Below the pieces are notes generated by a model. The model searched no databases. It worked only from the letters and a program-made list of their open reading frames with translations, and was not told where the DNA came from. Positions 52,074-64,000 of a stretch of DNA of 64,000 bases are shown here, piece after piece. A program made the position numbers and the translations under genes. Source of the stretch: Gulosibacter hominis (GTDB lineage Bacteria; Actinomycetota; Actinomycetes; Actinomycetales; Microbacteriaceae); NCBI RefSeq assembly GCF_904842695.1, contig NZ_CAJGWQ010000002.1, positions 156,361 to 220,360 of the forward strand, read 5' to 3'. The stretch's first letter is position 1, and each line of letters opens with the position of its first letter.

Positions 52074-52149
52074 GAAAATCCTCAGCACGTCACGGCCAAA
52101 CTGCTCGGCCGTCAGCGGACACCGCAAGAGTTTAACCGGCTGCAGGTGT

Positions 52150-52155
52150 CAGAAT
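52150..52155 (+). promoter_or_regulatory. Candidate -10 box that decides the cysteine desulfurase start
   Basis: CAGAAT is followed after 7 bases by ATG 52163. ATG 52154 would overlap the hexamer and is therefore less likely. Confidence 0.4.
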
Positions 52156-52162
52156 GTCATGC

Positions 52163-53371
52163 ATGGTTGCTTATCTTGACTACGCCGCGACCGCACCGAT
52201 GCATCCGGCTGCAAAAGCCGCGCTGGTAGCTGCGGTTGATCAGATCGGAAATCCGGGGTCGATCCACACGCACGGCCAACACGCCCGTCGGGCCCTGGAG
52301 CGGGCCCGTGCCTCGATTGCGGCTTCGCTCGGAGCCGAGCCCGTCGAGACGATCTTGACTTCGGGCGGCACGGAGAGCGATAACACCGCAATTCAGGGGC
52401 TGTGGCATGCACGCAACCGCGATGCCGAGCGGCCACGCATCATCACCACTGCAATCGAACACAATGCCGTGCTCGACACGGTGGCCTGGATGCGTGACCA
52501 CCACGGAGCCGAGGTGGTGATCGTGCCGGTTGACACGACCGGTGTGATTGATCTGGATGCGCTGGAGCGCGAGCTTGACGATCGCACGGCACTGGTGGCC
52601 ATGCTGCACGTCAACAATGAGATCGGCACGGTGCAGCCGGTGCGCTCGGTCGCCAAACTTGCGAACGCGGCCGGAGTGCCGGTGCACATCGACGCGGTAG
52701 CGAGCTACGGCTCATTGCCGGTGTCGCTGCACGAGTGGGGTGTGACCTCGGTTGCGGTTTCAGCGCACAAGGTTGGCGGCCCGGTGGGAATCGGCGCGCT
52801 GGCACTGCGCCGCGGCACCAAACTTGACCCGCTCATCCACGGCGGTGGACAGCAGTACGGACTGCGATCGGGCACCCAGAACATGGCCGGCGCGGTGGCG
52901 TTCGGTGCCGTTGCCGAGCTCATTGCTGATGAGCAGTGGCTGGCCGAACACGCTGCCCGAGTGCGTGAGCGGCGCGACCGGATGATCGAAATCGTGCGCC
53001 AGGCGGTGCCCGATGCCACGCTGACTGGTGCCGACCCGGATGCGTTGCTCAACGACAGTGGTGTTGAGGTTCCGGCGCGAGTGCCCGGTAATGCGCATTT
53101 TCTTTTCCCCGGCTGTCAGGGCGATTCGCTCGTGTACCTGCTGGATATGGCGGGTGTTTCGGTATCAACCGGTTCGGCATGTCATGCAGGTATCCCCGAG
53201 GCGAGCCACGCGGTAATTGGCTGCGGCTACCAGAACGAGCAGGCGCTTGGCGCGCTGCGGATGACCGTGGGTGAGCAGACCAGTGACGACGAACTCGAAA
53301 CGTTCGCCAAAGTGCTGCCCGAGGCGTATGAGCGCGCCCGCAAGGCAGGTTTTTCGTACCGCGAGGTGTAG
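52163..53371 (+). CDS. Cysteine desulfurase (NifS/IscS family)
   Basis: A 402-residue PLP enzyme that takes sulfur from cysteine. It starts [15 protein letters not shown], binds PLP at the lysine in [12 protein letters not shown], and carries the persulfide cysteine in [28 protein letters not shown] is also typical. It is followed directly by mnmA, so it most likely supplies sulfur for tRNA 2-thiouridine. The start agrees with a leaderless promoter; ATG 52154 would add three residues. Confidence 0.94.
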   Translation: MVAYLDYAATAPMHPAAKAALVAAVDQIGNPGSIHTHGQHARRALERARASIAASLGAEPVETILTSGGTESDNTAIQGLWHARNRDAERPRIITTAIEHNAVLDTVAWMRDHHGAEVVIVPVDTTGVIDLDALERELDDRTALVAMLHVNNEIGTVQPVRSVAKLANAAGVPVHIDAVASYGSLPVSLHEWGVTSVAVSAHKVGGPVGIGALALRRGTKLDPLIHGGGQQYGLRSGTQNMAGAVAFGAVAELIADEQWLAEHAARVRERRDRMIEIVRQAVPDATLTGADPDALLNDSGVEVPARVPGNAHFLFPGCQGDSLVYLLDMAGVSVSTGSACHAGIPEASHAVIGCGYQNEQALGALRMTVGEQTSDDELETFAKVLPEAYERARKAGFSYREV

Positions 53372-53378
53372 CGGCTCT

Positions 53379-53384
53379 TACACT
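53379..53384 (+). promoter_or_regulatory. Candidate -10 box, leaderless mnmA
   Basis: TACACT lies 7 bases before ATG 53392 and there is no Shine-Dalgarno. Confidence 0.5.
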
Positions 53385-53391
53385 GGTACCT

Positions 53392-54546
53392 ATGAAGGTA
53401 CTGGCGGCAATGAGCGGTGGAGTCGATTCGTCGGTGGCAGCTGCGCGCGCCGTCGACGCGGGGCACGCCGTGGTTGGTGTGCATCTGGCGCTCTCTCGCG
53501 CCGGTGGCACCATGCGTGCCGGGTCGCGCGGTTGCTGCACTATTGAAGATGCGGTGGATGCGCGCCGAGTTGCGGATGAGCTCGATATTCCCTTCTATGT
53601 GTGGGACTTTTCGGAGCGGTTCCGCGAAGACGTGGTCGACGACTTCATTTCGGAATACGCCCAGGGGCGCACTCCCAACCCGTGCCTGCGCTGCAACGAA
53701 AAAATTAAGTTTGCGGCCCTGCTCGAAAAAGCGCTCGATCTTGGTTTCGACTGCGTGGTCACCGGGCACTATGCCCGGTTGATTGAGCAGCCCGATGGCA
53801 CTCGTGAGCTGCGCCGTGCCGCCGAACACGATAAAGACCAGTCATATGTGCTGGCGGTGCTGAATGAGCAGCAGCTGCAGCACTGCTGGTTCCCGCTGGG
53901 TGATGACGAGTCGAAGGCACAGGTGCGGGCGGAAGCTGAGCGTCGAGGCTTTGTGACGGCCAATAAACCCGATAGCTACGACATTTGTTTTATCCCCGAC
54001 GGTGACACCCGCACCTGGCTGGGAGACCACATCCCGATGCGCCCCGGCGCCATCGTGGATGCGGAAGGCAACCAGATCGGTGAACATGCTGGGGCCGCCG
54101 CCTACACCATTGGCCAGCGCAAGGGCCTCAATATTGGTCGTCCCGCCCCCGATGGTTCGCCGCGATTTGTGCTTGGCATCGACACCGAACGCAACGAGGT
54201 GACGGTGGGATCGAGGGCTGCGCTCGCGATCGGCGAGGTTTCGGGGCAGCGGTTCAATTGGGCCGGCCCGGCTCCGCAGGCCGATCGTTTTGACTGCCTC
54301 GTGCAGGTACGCGCGCACGGCGAAGCTGTGCCGGGGGTATTCATCCGACGTGCCGCCGAGATCTCCACCCGCCCCGACGCGACCGAACCCGGAGTCGAGG
54401 TGGCGGTGCGGCTGGCCGAGCCGATTCACGGTGTGGCTCCGGGGCAGACGGCCGTCGTGTACGACGGCGAACGCGTTGTGGGGGCCTTCACCATCGACCG
54501 AACCGAGTCGGCCGTCGAAACCGGCGAATCAGCGCCGGCGGCCTGA
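53392..54546 (+). CDS. mnmA: tRNA-specific 2-thiouridylase MnmA
   Basis: A 384-residue enzyme that thiolates U34 of tRNA for Lys, Glu and Gln. The PP-loop is [13 protein letters not shown] near residue 6. The catalytic cysteine lies in [12 protein letters not shown] and the second in [11 protein letters not shown], and [15 protein letters not shown] is typical. The Ala/Glu-rich tail is short. It sits 21 bases after the cysteine desulfurase, its likely sulfur donor. Confidence 0.96.
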   Translation: MKVLAAMSGGVDSSVAAARAVDAGHAVVGVHLALSRAGGTMRAGSRGCCTIEDAVDARRVADELDIPFYVWDFSERFREDVVDDFISEYAQGRTPNPCLRCNEKIKFAALLEKALDLGFDCVVTGHYARLIEQPDGTRELRRAAEHDKDQSYVLAVLNEQQLQHCWFPLGDDESKAQVRAEAERRGFVTANKPDSYDICFIPDGDTRTWLGDHIPMRPGAIVDAEGNQIGEHAGAAAYTIGQRKGLNIGRPAPDGSPRFVLGIDTERNEVTVGSRAALAIGEVSGQRFNWAGPAPQADRFDCLVQVRAHGEAVPGVFIRRAAEISTRPDATEPGVEVAVRLAEPIHGVAPGQTAVVYDGERVVGAFTIDRTESAVETGESAPAA

Positions 54547-54610
54547 CTGCGGCCGCCGAGCGGGCGTTTGTCGGGTGCCGAGCGGCAGCAAAACTTGTCG
54601 GGGGGCCGAC

Positions 54611-54616
54611 TAGACT
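54611..54616 (+). promoter_or_regulatory. Candidate -10 box of the membrane protein-ligA unit
   Basis: TAGACT would give a leader of about 55 bases before GTG 54678; the leader contains a 6-base-pair GGCGAC/GTCGCC hairpin. Confidence 0.4.
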
Positions 54617-54677
54617 TGGCCGAGCGTGGCGACACTGTTCGTCGCCGGGCCGAGCGGGAAGGGATGGGTTTGCGACC

Positions 54678-57535
<2,858 letters not shown>

Positions 57536-57541
57536 GCGGGG

Positions 57542-57573
57542 CAATAACGGCAAGGCTGGCCAATAACGGCAAG
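57542..57573. repeat. Direct repeat of 13 bases after ligA
   Basis: CAATAACGGCAAG occurs at 57542-57554 and again at 57561-57573 in the 54-base gap between convergent genes. No clear function. Confidence 0.5.
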
Positions 57574-57589
57574 TCGGTTTGAGTCGGGC

Positions 57590-58534
57590 TCAGCGGCGCG
57601 GCGTAGGTAGCGGCTTGAGGCGTTTGCGGCGGGCGATGAGATCGAGCGCGTGTGCATCGAGCCGGCGGTCTTCTTCGCTCTTGAGTTCGAGCTGCGGCAC
57701 CTCGGCGGCTTTACCGTCCCCATCCACGCGCACAAACACCATGGTGCAGCGGGTGGTGAGCCTGAACCGCATATCGCGCGGATCGGTCGAACGTACCCGC
57801 AGCGACATGTGCACCGAGTGCGGACCGGTGTGGATGATTCGGCCATCAACCTCCACGACATCACCAATGTGCACCGGTGCCTGAAAATGAATACCGCCGG
57901 TGTACACGCACACCGTTTGTTTACCGACAAAGCTCGTAGAAAGTGTCTGCGCGCACTCGGTGAGCCAGCGCATCACAATGCCACCGTGCGCATTCCCGCC
58001 CCAGTTCACATCCGTCGGATTCGCCAAAAACCGCAGCGTAAGTGACGGGGTCGTGCCCTCGTCGCTGAATTTTTGGTCGAGGGTGATCTGGTGGATCTCT
58101 TTGCGGGCTTCGAGCCGTTCGACGGCATCCGCCGAGAGTCGTTCATCCTCGCTGGTACGGGGTCGCCACTTGGGCACCTCGACGGGCTTGCGGTCGTCAT
58201 CCATGGCGACAAAAACGAGCAGACATCGCGTGGCCAGCGAGAACTCGCCCGTGCGTGGGCTGGCCGACTCGACGGTAACCAGCACGTGCATACTGGTGCG
58301 TCCCGTGTAAATGAGCTGCGCGGTTGCCTCAACGAGTTCGCCGGGGCGGATCGGTCGCGAAAAGTGCACATTGCCGACGTACGCGGTCACGCAATAGTGG
58401 CCGCTGTAGCCGGCGGCACAGGCGTAACCGGCCTTGTCGATCCATTCGAGAACGCGCCCCGCCTGAATGCTCAGCCCATCACGGGTCTCGTCGGTGGGAG
58501 CGGCAAGAAAACGAAGCGTGATGCGGTCGTGCAT
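57590..58534 (-). CDS. Acyl-CoA thioesterase with two hotdog domains
   Basis: A 314-residue protein with two HotDog ACOT domains. The first starts TLRFLAAPTDETRDGLSIQAG and the second starts TLRFLANPTDVNWGGNAHGGIVM; each continues with a VHFSRPIRPGEL- or IHFQAPVHIGDV-type strand. The family hydrolyses acyl-CoA to free acid and CoA. The catalytic Asn/Asp residues in the second domain (NWGGNAHGG) are intact. ATG 58534 is chosen because AAGGAG is 9 bases upstream; GTG 58558 lacks it. Convergent with ligA. Confidence 0.88.
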   Translation of the reverse strand: MHDRITLRFLAAPTDETRDGLSIQAGRVLEWIDKAGYACAAGYSGHYCVTAYVGNVHFSRPIRPGELVEATAQLIYTGRTSMHVLVTVESASPRTGEFSLATRCLLVFVAMDDDRKPVEVPKWRPRTSEDERLSADAVERLEARKEIHQITLDQKFSDEGTTPSLTLRFLANPTDVNWGGNAHGGIVMRWLTECAQTLSTSFVGKQTVCVYTGGIHFQAPVHIGDVVEVDGRIIHTGPHSVHMSLRVRSTDPRDMRFRLTTRCTMVFVRVDGDGKAAEVPQLELKSEEDRRLDAHALDLIARRKRLKPLPTPRR

Positions 58535-58674
58535 GGCGGCGATCTCCTTCGACAACACAGACGGAGTTGTTCTATTCTCTCACCGCCAGTTATCGGTTGA
58601 TGCCGAGCCTTGAGCCGAGGTTATTCGATACCCTTGCCGAGGTTCGACCACGCCGGATAAGAGGGGAGCGCAAC

Positions 58675-60315
58675 GTGCAGGATGAGTCGCTGATCGACCT
58701 GGCTACCGACGCGATCTTCGCGCATGTCCAGGCCGAGCGTGAGCTGGCCGAACGCTTCCCTGACGCAACCTGGACTTTTAACCCCGCGCACGCAGCCGTG
58801 ACGGTTCACCTCGGCGAGACCTCGCACGATTTTCCGGCACAGTTCATCGCCACTATTGATCAAACCGCGGGGATGTGGACCTGGGCATGGCAGGAAGCCA
58901 TCGGGGTTTCCGACGCGGTGCTGCAGCTCGCCCGTCGCGTACGCGAGGTTGGCGAACAGCGCGCAATTGCGCCGCTGACCACCCCGCAGGTGCAGCTGCA
59001 CGAAACCGCCTCGCTGCCGTTGCAACTGGCGGCGCAGAGCCTGAGTGATGCATCCCACTGGCTACGCATTGAGACCGAGCCGGGCAAATTGGCAGTGCTG
59101 AGCGTGGCTGCCGGCGAGCTTGAAACGCCCGGCGCAAACGCACTGGTCGACATTGTGATGAGCGGTGTTGCGCTGCAGATCAGCGACCGGCATCGTGCCG
59201 CGTTCGAGGCCTACCTCAAACAATTGGGTGCCGCCAGCGAAACGTTCGATGAGAACGGGATGCGCGTCTCAGTTGCCGATGGCACGGTGATCGCCACCTT
59301 CGATGCCGAGGGACGCATCCTGTCGATCAATCGTGAACAGGATGCGGTCGACCAGCGCTCGGCGCGCGAGTCGACCGAGCGAATGGTCGCGGAATTTGAA
59401 CTCGACGACGAATCGCCATTTGGTCCCTCACCATTTGTTTTTGCATCCACGCCTATAAATGCACCGCAGCTGGATGAGCCGGCCGAGAATGATGCCGATG
59501 AGCCGGCGTTCACCGCCACCGATATTTTTGGGGTTGTCGATGCGCAGCCTGCGGTTTCGAACCCGACTGCAGCACCGCCAGCACCGCCGGCAGCGCCGCC
59601 ATCGGCACCCGAGCCGGTCTCGCCCCCATCGGCACCTGCGCCGGTGAGCCAACCCGCAATGCCGGGGCTGCCCGAGCTGCCACCGCTGCCGCAGCATCCG
59701 GGTTCAGGGCAGCAGCGTCCGCCGCAAGAACCGCAGCTACCGCAACAGCAGCGTCAGCCGCAACAATTCTTCCAACCGCCCGGGTCGCAATCGCCTAGCC
59801 AGCAACCCGCGGGCCCGCGCCCGCAGCCTGGCCAGCAACAGTTTGATCAGCCGCCGCAGCAGTGGTCGCAGCCACGACCGCCAGCGCCATTCCAGGCAGC
59901 ACCATTCCAGCCGGCGCCTGGGCAACCGGGGCAGCCCGGGGCATTCCAGGCAGCGCCCTCCCAACCCACACCGGGGCAGCAATCGTGGCCTCCGCAGCAG
60001 TCGTGGCAGTCACAGCAGCCTCAGCAACAGGTACCCGGTCAACAGGCACCCGGACAACAGGTACCTGGGCCGCAGCAGCGGTTCAACCAGCCGTATCCAC
60101 CGCAACAGCCGCCGCGACAGGCGCCCTGGCCCCCACAGCGGGCCGGACAGCAGGCCGGGCCACAGCAGCAAGCTCCCTGGCCACAGCAGCAGGCTGGGCA
60201 GCAACAGCAGGCTGGGCCACAGCAGCAGCCGGGCCAAGCGCGCCCACAGCAGCATCCGCAGAACCCCTACGGTCCGTTTGGCCAGCAGCCCCCGCCCCCG
60301 TATCAGCCGCATTAA
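58675..60315 (+). CDS. DUF6882-like protein with Pro/Gln-rich tail
   Basis: A 546-residue protein. The N-terminal ~120 residues include TAGMWTWAWQEAIGVSDAVL, which resembles the DUF6882 family, whose function is unknown. Residues 120-250 form a second structured part of unknown type. From about 300 to the end the chain is low-complexity Pro/Gln/Ala, including Gln-Gln-Gln runs. GTG 58675 follows GAGGGGAG; the upstream frame is not homologous. The tail suggests a flexible or phase-separating domain, which is inference only. Confidence 0.65.
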   Translation: MQDESLIDLATDAIFAHVQAERELAERFPDATWTFNPAHAAVTVHLGETSHDFPAQFIATIDQTAGMWTWAWQEAIGVSDAVLQLARRVREVGEQRAIAPLTTPQVQLHETASLPLQLAAQSLSDASHWLRIETEPGKLAVLSVAAGELETPGANALVDIVMSGVALQISDRHRAAFEAYLKQLGAASETFDENGMRVSVADGTVIATFDAEGRILSINREQDAVDQRSARESTERMVAEFELDDESPFGPSPFVFASTPINAPQLDEPAENDADEPAFTATDIFGVVDAQPAVSNPTAAPPAPPAAPPSAPEPVSPPSAPAPVSQPAMPGLPELPPLPQHPGSGQQRPPQEPQLPQQQRQPQQFFQPPGSQSPSQQPAGPRPQPGQQQFDQPPQQWSQPRPPAPFQAAPFQPAPGQPGQPGAFQAAPSQPTPGQQSWPPQQSWQSQQPQQQVPGQQAPGQQVPGPQQRFNQPYPPQQPPRQAPWPPQRAGQQAGPQQQAPWPQQQAGQQQQAGPQQQPGQARPQQHPQNPYGPFGQQPPPPYQPH

Positions 60316-60338
60316 GCTCCATCGCGAAGATGGCGAAC

Positions 60339-60344
60339 TAGAAT
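60339..60344 (+). promoter_or_regulatory. Candidate -10 box of gatCAB
   Basis: TAGAAT lies 37 bases before the gatC ATG, giving a leader of about 30 bases with GGAG near the start. Confidence 0.45.
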
Positions 60345-60380
60345 TGACCAGTTCCCATCCGATATCGATTACGGAGCGCA

Positions 60381-60680
60381 ATGTCTGACATCACCGCGGC
60401 CGACGTCGAGCACCTGGCCGGCCTAGCGCGAATCAACCTCACCGACGAAGAGGTGGCGCGTATGACCGAGCAGCTCGTCGACCTGCAGCACATCATCGAA
60501 AAAGTGCAAGAAGTAGCCACCCCCGAGGTGCCCCCGGCAAGCCACCCGCTGGTGGAATACAACGTCACTCGGCCCGATGAAGTGGGCCAGGTCCTCGACC
60601 GCGATGCCGCGCTCGCGGGAGCACCCGACCACGACGAAACCCGTTTCCGGGTCACCGCAATCCTTGGCGAAGAACAGTAG
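60381..60680 (+). CDS. gatC: Aspartyl/glutamyl-tRNA amidotransferase subunit C
   Basis: A 99-residue subunit that joins GatA and GatB in the complex that turns Glu-tRNA(Gln) into Gln-tRNA(Gln) and Asp-tRNA(Asn) into Asn-tRNA(Asn). It shows VEHLAGLARINLTDEEVARM and a C-terminal Arg-Val/Thr strand. First gene of a compact gatCAB operon. Confidence 0.95.
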   Translation: MSDITAADVEHLAGLARINLTDEEVARMTEQLVDLQHIIEKVQEVATPEVPPASHPLVEYNVTRPDEVGQVLDRDAALAGAPDHDETRFRVTAILGEEQ

Positions 60681-60692
60681 GGGAGTAGGCGC

Positions 60693-62213
60693 ATGACTGA
60701 ACAACTCACTCGCAGCTCTGCCGCCGAGCTCGCCGCCGCGATTCGCGCCGGCGACACCACCTCGGTTGCGGTCACCCAGGCCCACCTCGACCGCATCGAC
60801 GCGGTCGACGGCGCGGTGCACGCATTTCTCAAGGTCGATGCCGAGGGCGCGCTCGAACAGGCCGCCGAAGTTGACCGTCGTCTCGCTGCCGGTGAAACGC
60901 TTTCACCGCTGGCCGGTGTGCCCGTGGCGGTGAAAGACAATATCGCCACCCGCGGTCTTGAAACCACCGCAGCCAGCCGCATCCTCGAGGGCTGGAAACC
61001 ACCGTACGATGCCCACGTCGTTGAGCAGCTGCGTGCCGCGGGCACCCCGATCATCGGTAAAACCAATCTCGATGAATTTGCGATGGGCGGTTCGACCGAG
61101 TTTTCGGCCTACGGCCCCACCCACAACCCGTGGGACCTCGACCGCACCCCAGGCGGTTCGGGCGGTGGCTCGGCAGCGGCTGTGGCGGCATTTGAGTCGC
61201 CGATCGCGCTTGGCACCGACACCGGTGGTTCGATTCGTCAGCCGGCATCCCTGACTGGCACCGTCGGCATGAAACCCACCTACGGCAGCGTGAGCCGTTA
61301 CGGGGCACTCGCCATGGGGTCGTCGCTCGACCAGATCGGCCCCGCCGCGCGCACCGTGCTCGATGCCGCACTGTTGCACGACATCATCGGTGGTCGCGAC
61401 CAGCGCGACCAGACCTCACTCAACACCGAGTGGCCGTCATTTGCCGACGCTGCCCGCGCCGGACACGAGCCGGGCGCAGTCAAGGGGCTGCGCGTGGGCG
61501 TACCCAAGCAGCTCGCCGATGCCGAAAGCTGCGAGCCGGGCGTGCGCGAGAGCTTCGAAAAAGCACTCGAGACGCTGCGTGAACTTGGCGCCGAAATCAG
61601 CTGGATCGACACCGCCACATTCGAATACGCCGTCGCCGCCTACTACCTGCTGATGCCCGCCGAAGTATCGAGCAACCTCGCTCGCTACGACTCGGTGCGG
61701 TACGGTCTGCGCGTCGACGACGCCGGCGCCGCCAATGTCGAAGCCGTCATGTCGGCAACCCGCGCGGCCGGGTTCGGAGACGAGGTCAAGCGCCGCATCC
61801 TGCTCGGCACCTACGCGCTGTCGGCCGGATACTACGACGCCTATTACGGCTCGGCTCAGAAGGTGCGCACGCTGGTGCAGCGCGAATTTGAGCGTGCGTT
61901 CAGCGAGGTCGATGTGCTGGCCGCGCCCACCTCGCCCTCGGTGGCGTTCCGCTTCGGCGAGCGTGTGGAAGACCTCACCGCCATGTACTACGCCGACTTC
62001 ACCACTATCCCGGCAAACCTCTCGGGCGTGCCAGCCCTGTCGCTGCCCTCGGGGCTTGCTGACGGGCTGCCGGTGGGGCTGCAGCTGATGGCCCCGGCCC
62101 GCGAAGATGCCCGACTCTACACTGTGGGCGCTGCGATCGAACGCGCGCTCGACACCGAGCGCGGTAGCACGCTGCTGGCCGCCGCTCCCGAGCTCAAGGA
62201 AGGCGCACGATAA
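60693..62213 (+). CDS. gatA: Aspartyl/glutamyl-tRNA amidotransferase subunit A
   Basis: A 506-residue amidase that frees ammonia from glutamine. The Ser-cisSer-Lys triad is seen in [12 protein letters not shown] (Lys), [15 protein letters not shown] (cis-Ser) and [16 protein letters not shown] (nucleophile Ser). GGGGAG precedes ATG 60693 at good distance. The last base of its stop is shared with the gatB ATG (TAATG). Confidence 0.97.
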   Translation: MTEQLTRSSAAELAAAIRAGDTTSVAVTQAHLDRIDAVDGAVHAFLKVDAEGALEQAAEVDRRLAAGETLSPLAGVPVAVKDNIATRGLETTAASRILEGWKPPYDAHVVEQLRAAGTPIIGKTNLDEFAMGGSTEFSAYGPTHNPWDLDRTPGGSGGGSAAAVAAFESPIALGTDTGGSIRQPASLTGTVGMKPTYGSVSRYGALAMGSSLDQIGPAARTVLDAALLHDIIGGRDQRDQTSLNTEWPSFADAARAGHEPGAVKGLRVGVPKQLADAESCEPGVRESFEKALETLRELGAEISWIDTATFEYAVAAYYLLMPAEVSSNLARYDSVRYGLRVDDAGAANVEAVMSATRAAGFGDEVKRRILLGTYALSAGYYDAYYGSAQKVRTLVQREFERAFSEVDVLAAPTSPSVAFRFGERVEDLTAMYYADFTTIPANLSGVPALSLPSGLADGLPVGLQLMAPAREDARLYTVGAAIERALDTERGSTLLAAAPELKEGAR

Positions 62214-63727
62214 TGGCTCGTCCCGATCTGATGGACTACGAGGCGGCGCTCGAAAAATACGAGCCGGTTATCGGCCTCGAGGTGCATGTTGAACTCAACA
62301 CCGACACCAAGATGTTTTCGCCCACGCCCAACCCCGCCAATGGCAAGTACGACGATGCCGAGCCCAACACGCTCGTGGGCCCGGTCGACCTCGGCCTGCC
62401 GGGCACGCTGCCGGTGGTAAACCAGCAGGCGGTTGAGCACTCGATTCGCCTGGGGCTCGCCCTCGGCTGCGAAATCGCCGAAGAATCGGGTTTTGCGCGA
62501 AAGAACTACTTCTATCCCGACAACCCGAAGAACTACCAGATTTCGCAGTACGACGACCCGATCGCGTTCAATGGTGAGGTCGAGGTTGAGCTCGAGGACG
62601 GCACGGTGTTCTCGGTGCCGATCGAGCGTGCCCACATGGAAGAAGACGCCGGTAAGCTCACCCACATCGGTGGCGCAACCGGCCGCATCCAGGGAGCCGA
62701 TCACTCGCTCGTCGACTACAACCGCGCCGGTGTGCCACTCGTTGAGATCGTGACCAAGCCGGTCTTCGGCGGCGAATCCCGCACCCCCGAACTCGCCGCC
62801 GCCTACGTCTCCACCATTCGCGACATCGTGCGTGCGCTGGGTGTTTCAGAAGCGCGCATGGAGCGCGGTAACTTGCGCTGCGACGCCAACGTTTCGCTGC
62901 GACCGCGCGGCACCGAAAAGCTCGGCATCCGCACCGAAACAAAAAACGTGAACTCGTTCCGCTCGATCGAACGAGCCGTGCGCTACGAAATTCAGCGCCA
63001 GGCCGCCATCCTTGAAGCCGGCGGTACGGTGACGCAAGAAACGCGCCACTGGCACGAAGACACCGGGCGCACCTCGCCGGGTCGGGTGAAGTCGGACGCC
63101 GACGACTACCGCTATTTCCCCGAACCCGACCTGATGCCGCTGCGCCCCGACCGCACCTGGGTCGAACAGCTGCGCGCCGAGCTCCCCGAGCAGCCAGTGC
63201 TGCGCCGCCGTCGACTCAAGGGCGAATGGGGCTTTGGCGACCAGGAGTTCATGGATATCGTCAATGCCGGCCTGCTCGACGCGGTTGCCGACACCGTCGC
63301 CGCTGGTGCCACGGCAGCGGGTGCCAAAAAATGGTGGATGGGTGAGCTCAGCCGCATCGCCAACGAGCGTCAGGTACACCCCACCGAACTCGCGAGCGCC
63401 GCGCAGGTTGCCGAAATCGAGGCGCTCATCAGCGAGGGCGTTGTGAACGACAAGCTCGCCCGCCAGGTGCTCGAGGGTGTGCTTGCCGGTGAGGGTTCGC
63501 CGCGTGAGGTGGTCGACAGCCGTGGCCTCGCCGTGGTGTCAGACGACGGCGCACTGGTTGCCGCAGTGGATGAAGCGCTCGCGGCCCAGCCCGATGTGCT
63601 GCAAAAGATCCGCGACGGTAAGGTGCAGGCCGCCGGTGCGATCATCGGTGCGGTGATGAAGGCCATGCAGGGCAAGGCCGATGCCGGCCGCGTGCGCGAA
63701 ATCATTCTCGAACGCGCCGCACAATAG
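62213..63727 (+). CDS. gatB: Aspartyl/glutamyl-tRNA amidotransferase subunit B
   Basis: A 504-residue kinase-like subunit that activates the tRNA-bound Glu/Asp. Seen are [57 protein letters not shown] and a C-terminal YqeY-like helical tail. It shares its first base with the gatA stop, and a strong terminator follows. Confidence 0.97.
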   Translation: MARPDLMDYEAALEKYEPVIGLEVHVELNTDTKMFSPTPNPANGKYDDAEPNTLVGPVDLGLPGTLPVVNQQAVEHSIRLGLALGCEIAEESGFARKNYFYPDNPKNYQISQYDDPIAFNGEVEVELEDGTVFSVPIERAHMEEDAGKLTHIGGATGRIQGADHSLVDYNRAGVPLVEIVTKPVFGGESRTPELAAAYVSTIRDIVRALGVSEARMERGNLRCDANVSLRPRGTEKLGIRTETKNVNSFRSIERAVRYEIQRQAAILEAGGTVTQETRHWHEDTGRTSPGRVKSDADDYRYFPEPDLMPLRPDRTWVEQLRAELPEQPVLRRRRLKGEWGFGDQEFMDIVNAGLLDAVADTVAAGATAAGAKKWWMGELSRIANERQVHPTELASAAQVAEIEALISEGVVNDKLARQVLEGVLAGEGSPREVVDSRGLAVVSDDGALVAAVDEALAAQPDVLQKIRDGKVQAAGAIIGAVMKAMQGKADAGRVREIILERAAQ

Positions 63728-63752
63728 CCCCGCCAACTGTGGCACATGTCGT

Positions 63753-63792
63753 GTGGGCCGGTGCTGCTCGGGCACCGGCCCACGCTGTTTTT
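63753..63792 (+). terminator. Intrinsic terminator of gatCAB
   Basis: A perfect 12-base-pair stem (63753-63764 with 63772-63783) with a 7-base loop, then a run of five T at 63788-63792. Confidence 0.85.
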
Positions 63793-63808
63793 GGTGCGAA
63801 CCGGTGCT

Positions 63809-63814
63809 GCTAGA
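63809..63814 (+). repeat. Probable left target duplication of the IS481-type element
   Basis: GCTAGA fits the NCTAGN target site known for IS481 and sits directly before the likely left end TGTTGTGGG at 63815. The other copy lies beyond the window. Confidence 0.55.
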
Positions 63815-64000
63815 TGTTGTGGGCCATGACGTTGTGGCCACCGGAGTGTGGGTAGAAGGAACGGGCCTCTGACCGGCACGATGGGTGGTGTCGAAAACAT
63901 CCGTCGTCCGAAAGGAGACCCGTTCCATGACCCACCGTAACGCCCCACTGACCGTTGAGGGAAGACAACGAGCCGTAGACCAGGTCCTCAAACACAACCG
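63815..64000 (+). mobile_element. IS481-family insertion sequence, left end (right end outside the window)
   Basis: The left terminal region begins TGTTGTGGGCCATGACG and runs about 112 bases to the transposase ATG. The element is called from the N-terminus of the transposase and from the NCTAGN site; the right inverted repeat is not visible. Confidence 0.75.
63927..64000 (+). CDS. IS481-family transposase, N-terminal fragment
   Basis: The first 24 codons, THRNAPLTVEGRQRAVDQVL after the initial Met, match the start of IS481-type transposases (HRNAxLTxxGR). These enzymes have an N-terminal helix-turn-helix and a DDE core, both beyond the window edge. AAAGGAG precedes ATG 63927. It is truncated only by the window. 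Confidence 0.8.
   Translation, partial: MTHRNAPLTVEGRQRAVDQVLKHN

Noticed and set aside
60083..60322. Repeats of CAGCAG/CAGGC in the Pro/Gln-rich tail as a CRISPR or satellite
   Set aside because: They are in-frame low-complexity codons, not regularly spaced repeats with unique spacers.

Overview
The window comes from a high-GC actinobacterium. Ribosomal, translation and division genes follow the usual actinobacterial order (rpsP-khpA-rimM-trmD, lepB-rnhB-DUF2469, yraN-comM-dprA-xerC, rpsB-tsf-pyrH-frr-cdsA, ligA-gatCAB). GlgE, DivIVA-type proteins and an anchored-repeat ABC system add to this. The mix looks most like Micrococcales, perhaps Microbacteriaceae, but family level is inference. 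Nearly all sequence is coding. No rRNA, tRNA or CRISPR array was seen.

Layout. 1-4821: anchored-repeat ABC operon, probably metal-related: C-terminal end of a surface or substrate-binding protein, ATPase, permease, and a 797-residue repeat surface protein. 4832-10230: transglycosylase, TerC with a probable yybP-ykoY manganese riboswitch, histidine phosphatase, FtsY, amino-acid permease. 10489-18213: gamma-carbonic-anhydrase-like protein, Ffh, and a leftward rpsP operon with a flippase-like gene wedged between rimM and trmD, then a glutamate-cysteine-ligase-like enzyme and a membrane protein. 18394-20721: rplS, lepB, rnhB, DUF2469. 20718-25462: an accessory leftward block (IclR regulator, formimidoylglutamase, GltS, ThDP enzyme) that splits the usual DUF2469/yraN neighbourhood. 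25782-30079: yraN, comM, dprA, xerC. 30187-32364: LPXTG protein and M23-like protein. 32644-38800: rpsB, tsf, pyrH, a PACE-type efflux gene, frr, cdsA, a DivIVA-repeat protein and a second transglycosylase. 38898-45409: a probably frameshifted zinc-ribbon gene, an AI-2E transporter, a long coiled-coil protein, a three-segment membrane protein with an internal lipobox, and a thioredoxin-like TPR protein. 45509-52073: glgX-glgE-glgB. 52163-63727: cysteine desulfurase, mnmA, a membrane protein, ligA, a double-hotdog thioesterase, a Pro/Gln-rich protein and gatCAB. 63809 to the end: left end of an IS481-family element with its probable target duplication.

How the genes fit together. Most of the window is translation and protein-targeting housekeeping (FtsY, Ffh, LepB, ribosomal proteins, tRNA modification by cysteine desulfurase plus MnmA, and GatCAB), envelope growth (CdsA, DivIVA-like proteins, transglycosylases, flippase), and alpha-glucan metabolism. 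A repeated feature is a -10-like hexamer placed 6 to 9 bases before the start codon with no Shine-Dalgarno. It occurs at about a dozen genes and suggests many leaderless mRNAs; it was also used to choose starts for the ligase-like gene at 16404, glgE and the cysteine desulfurase.
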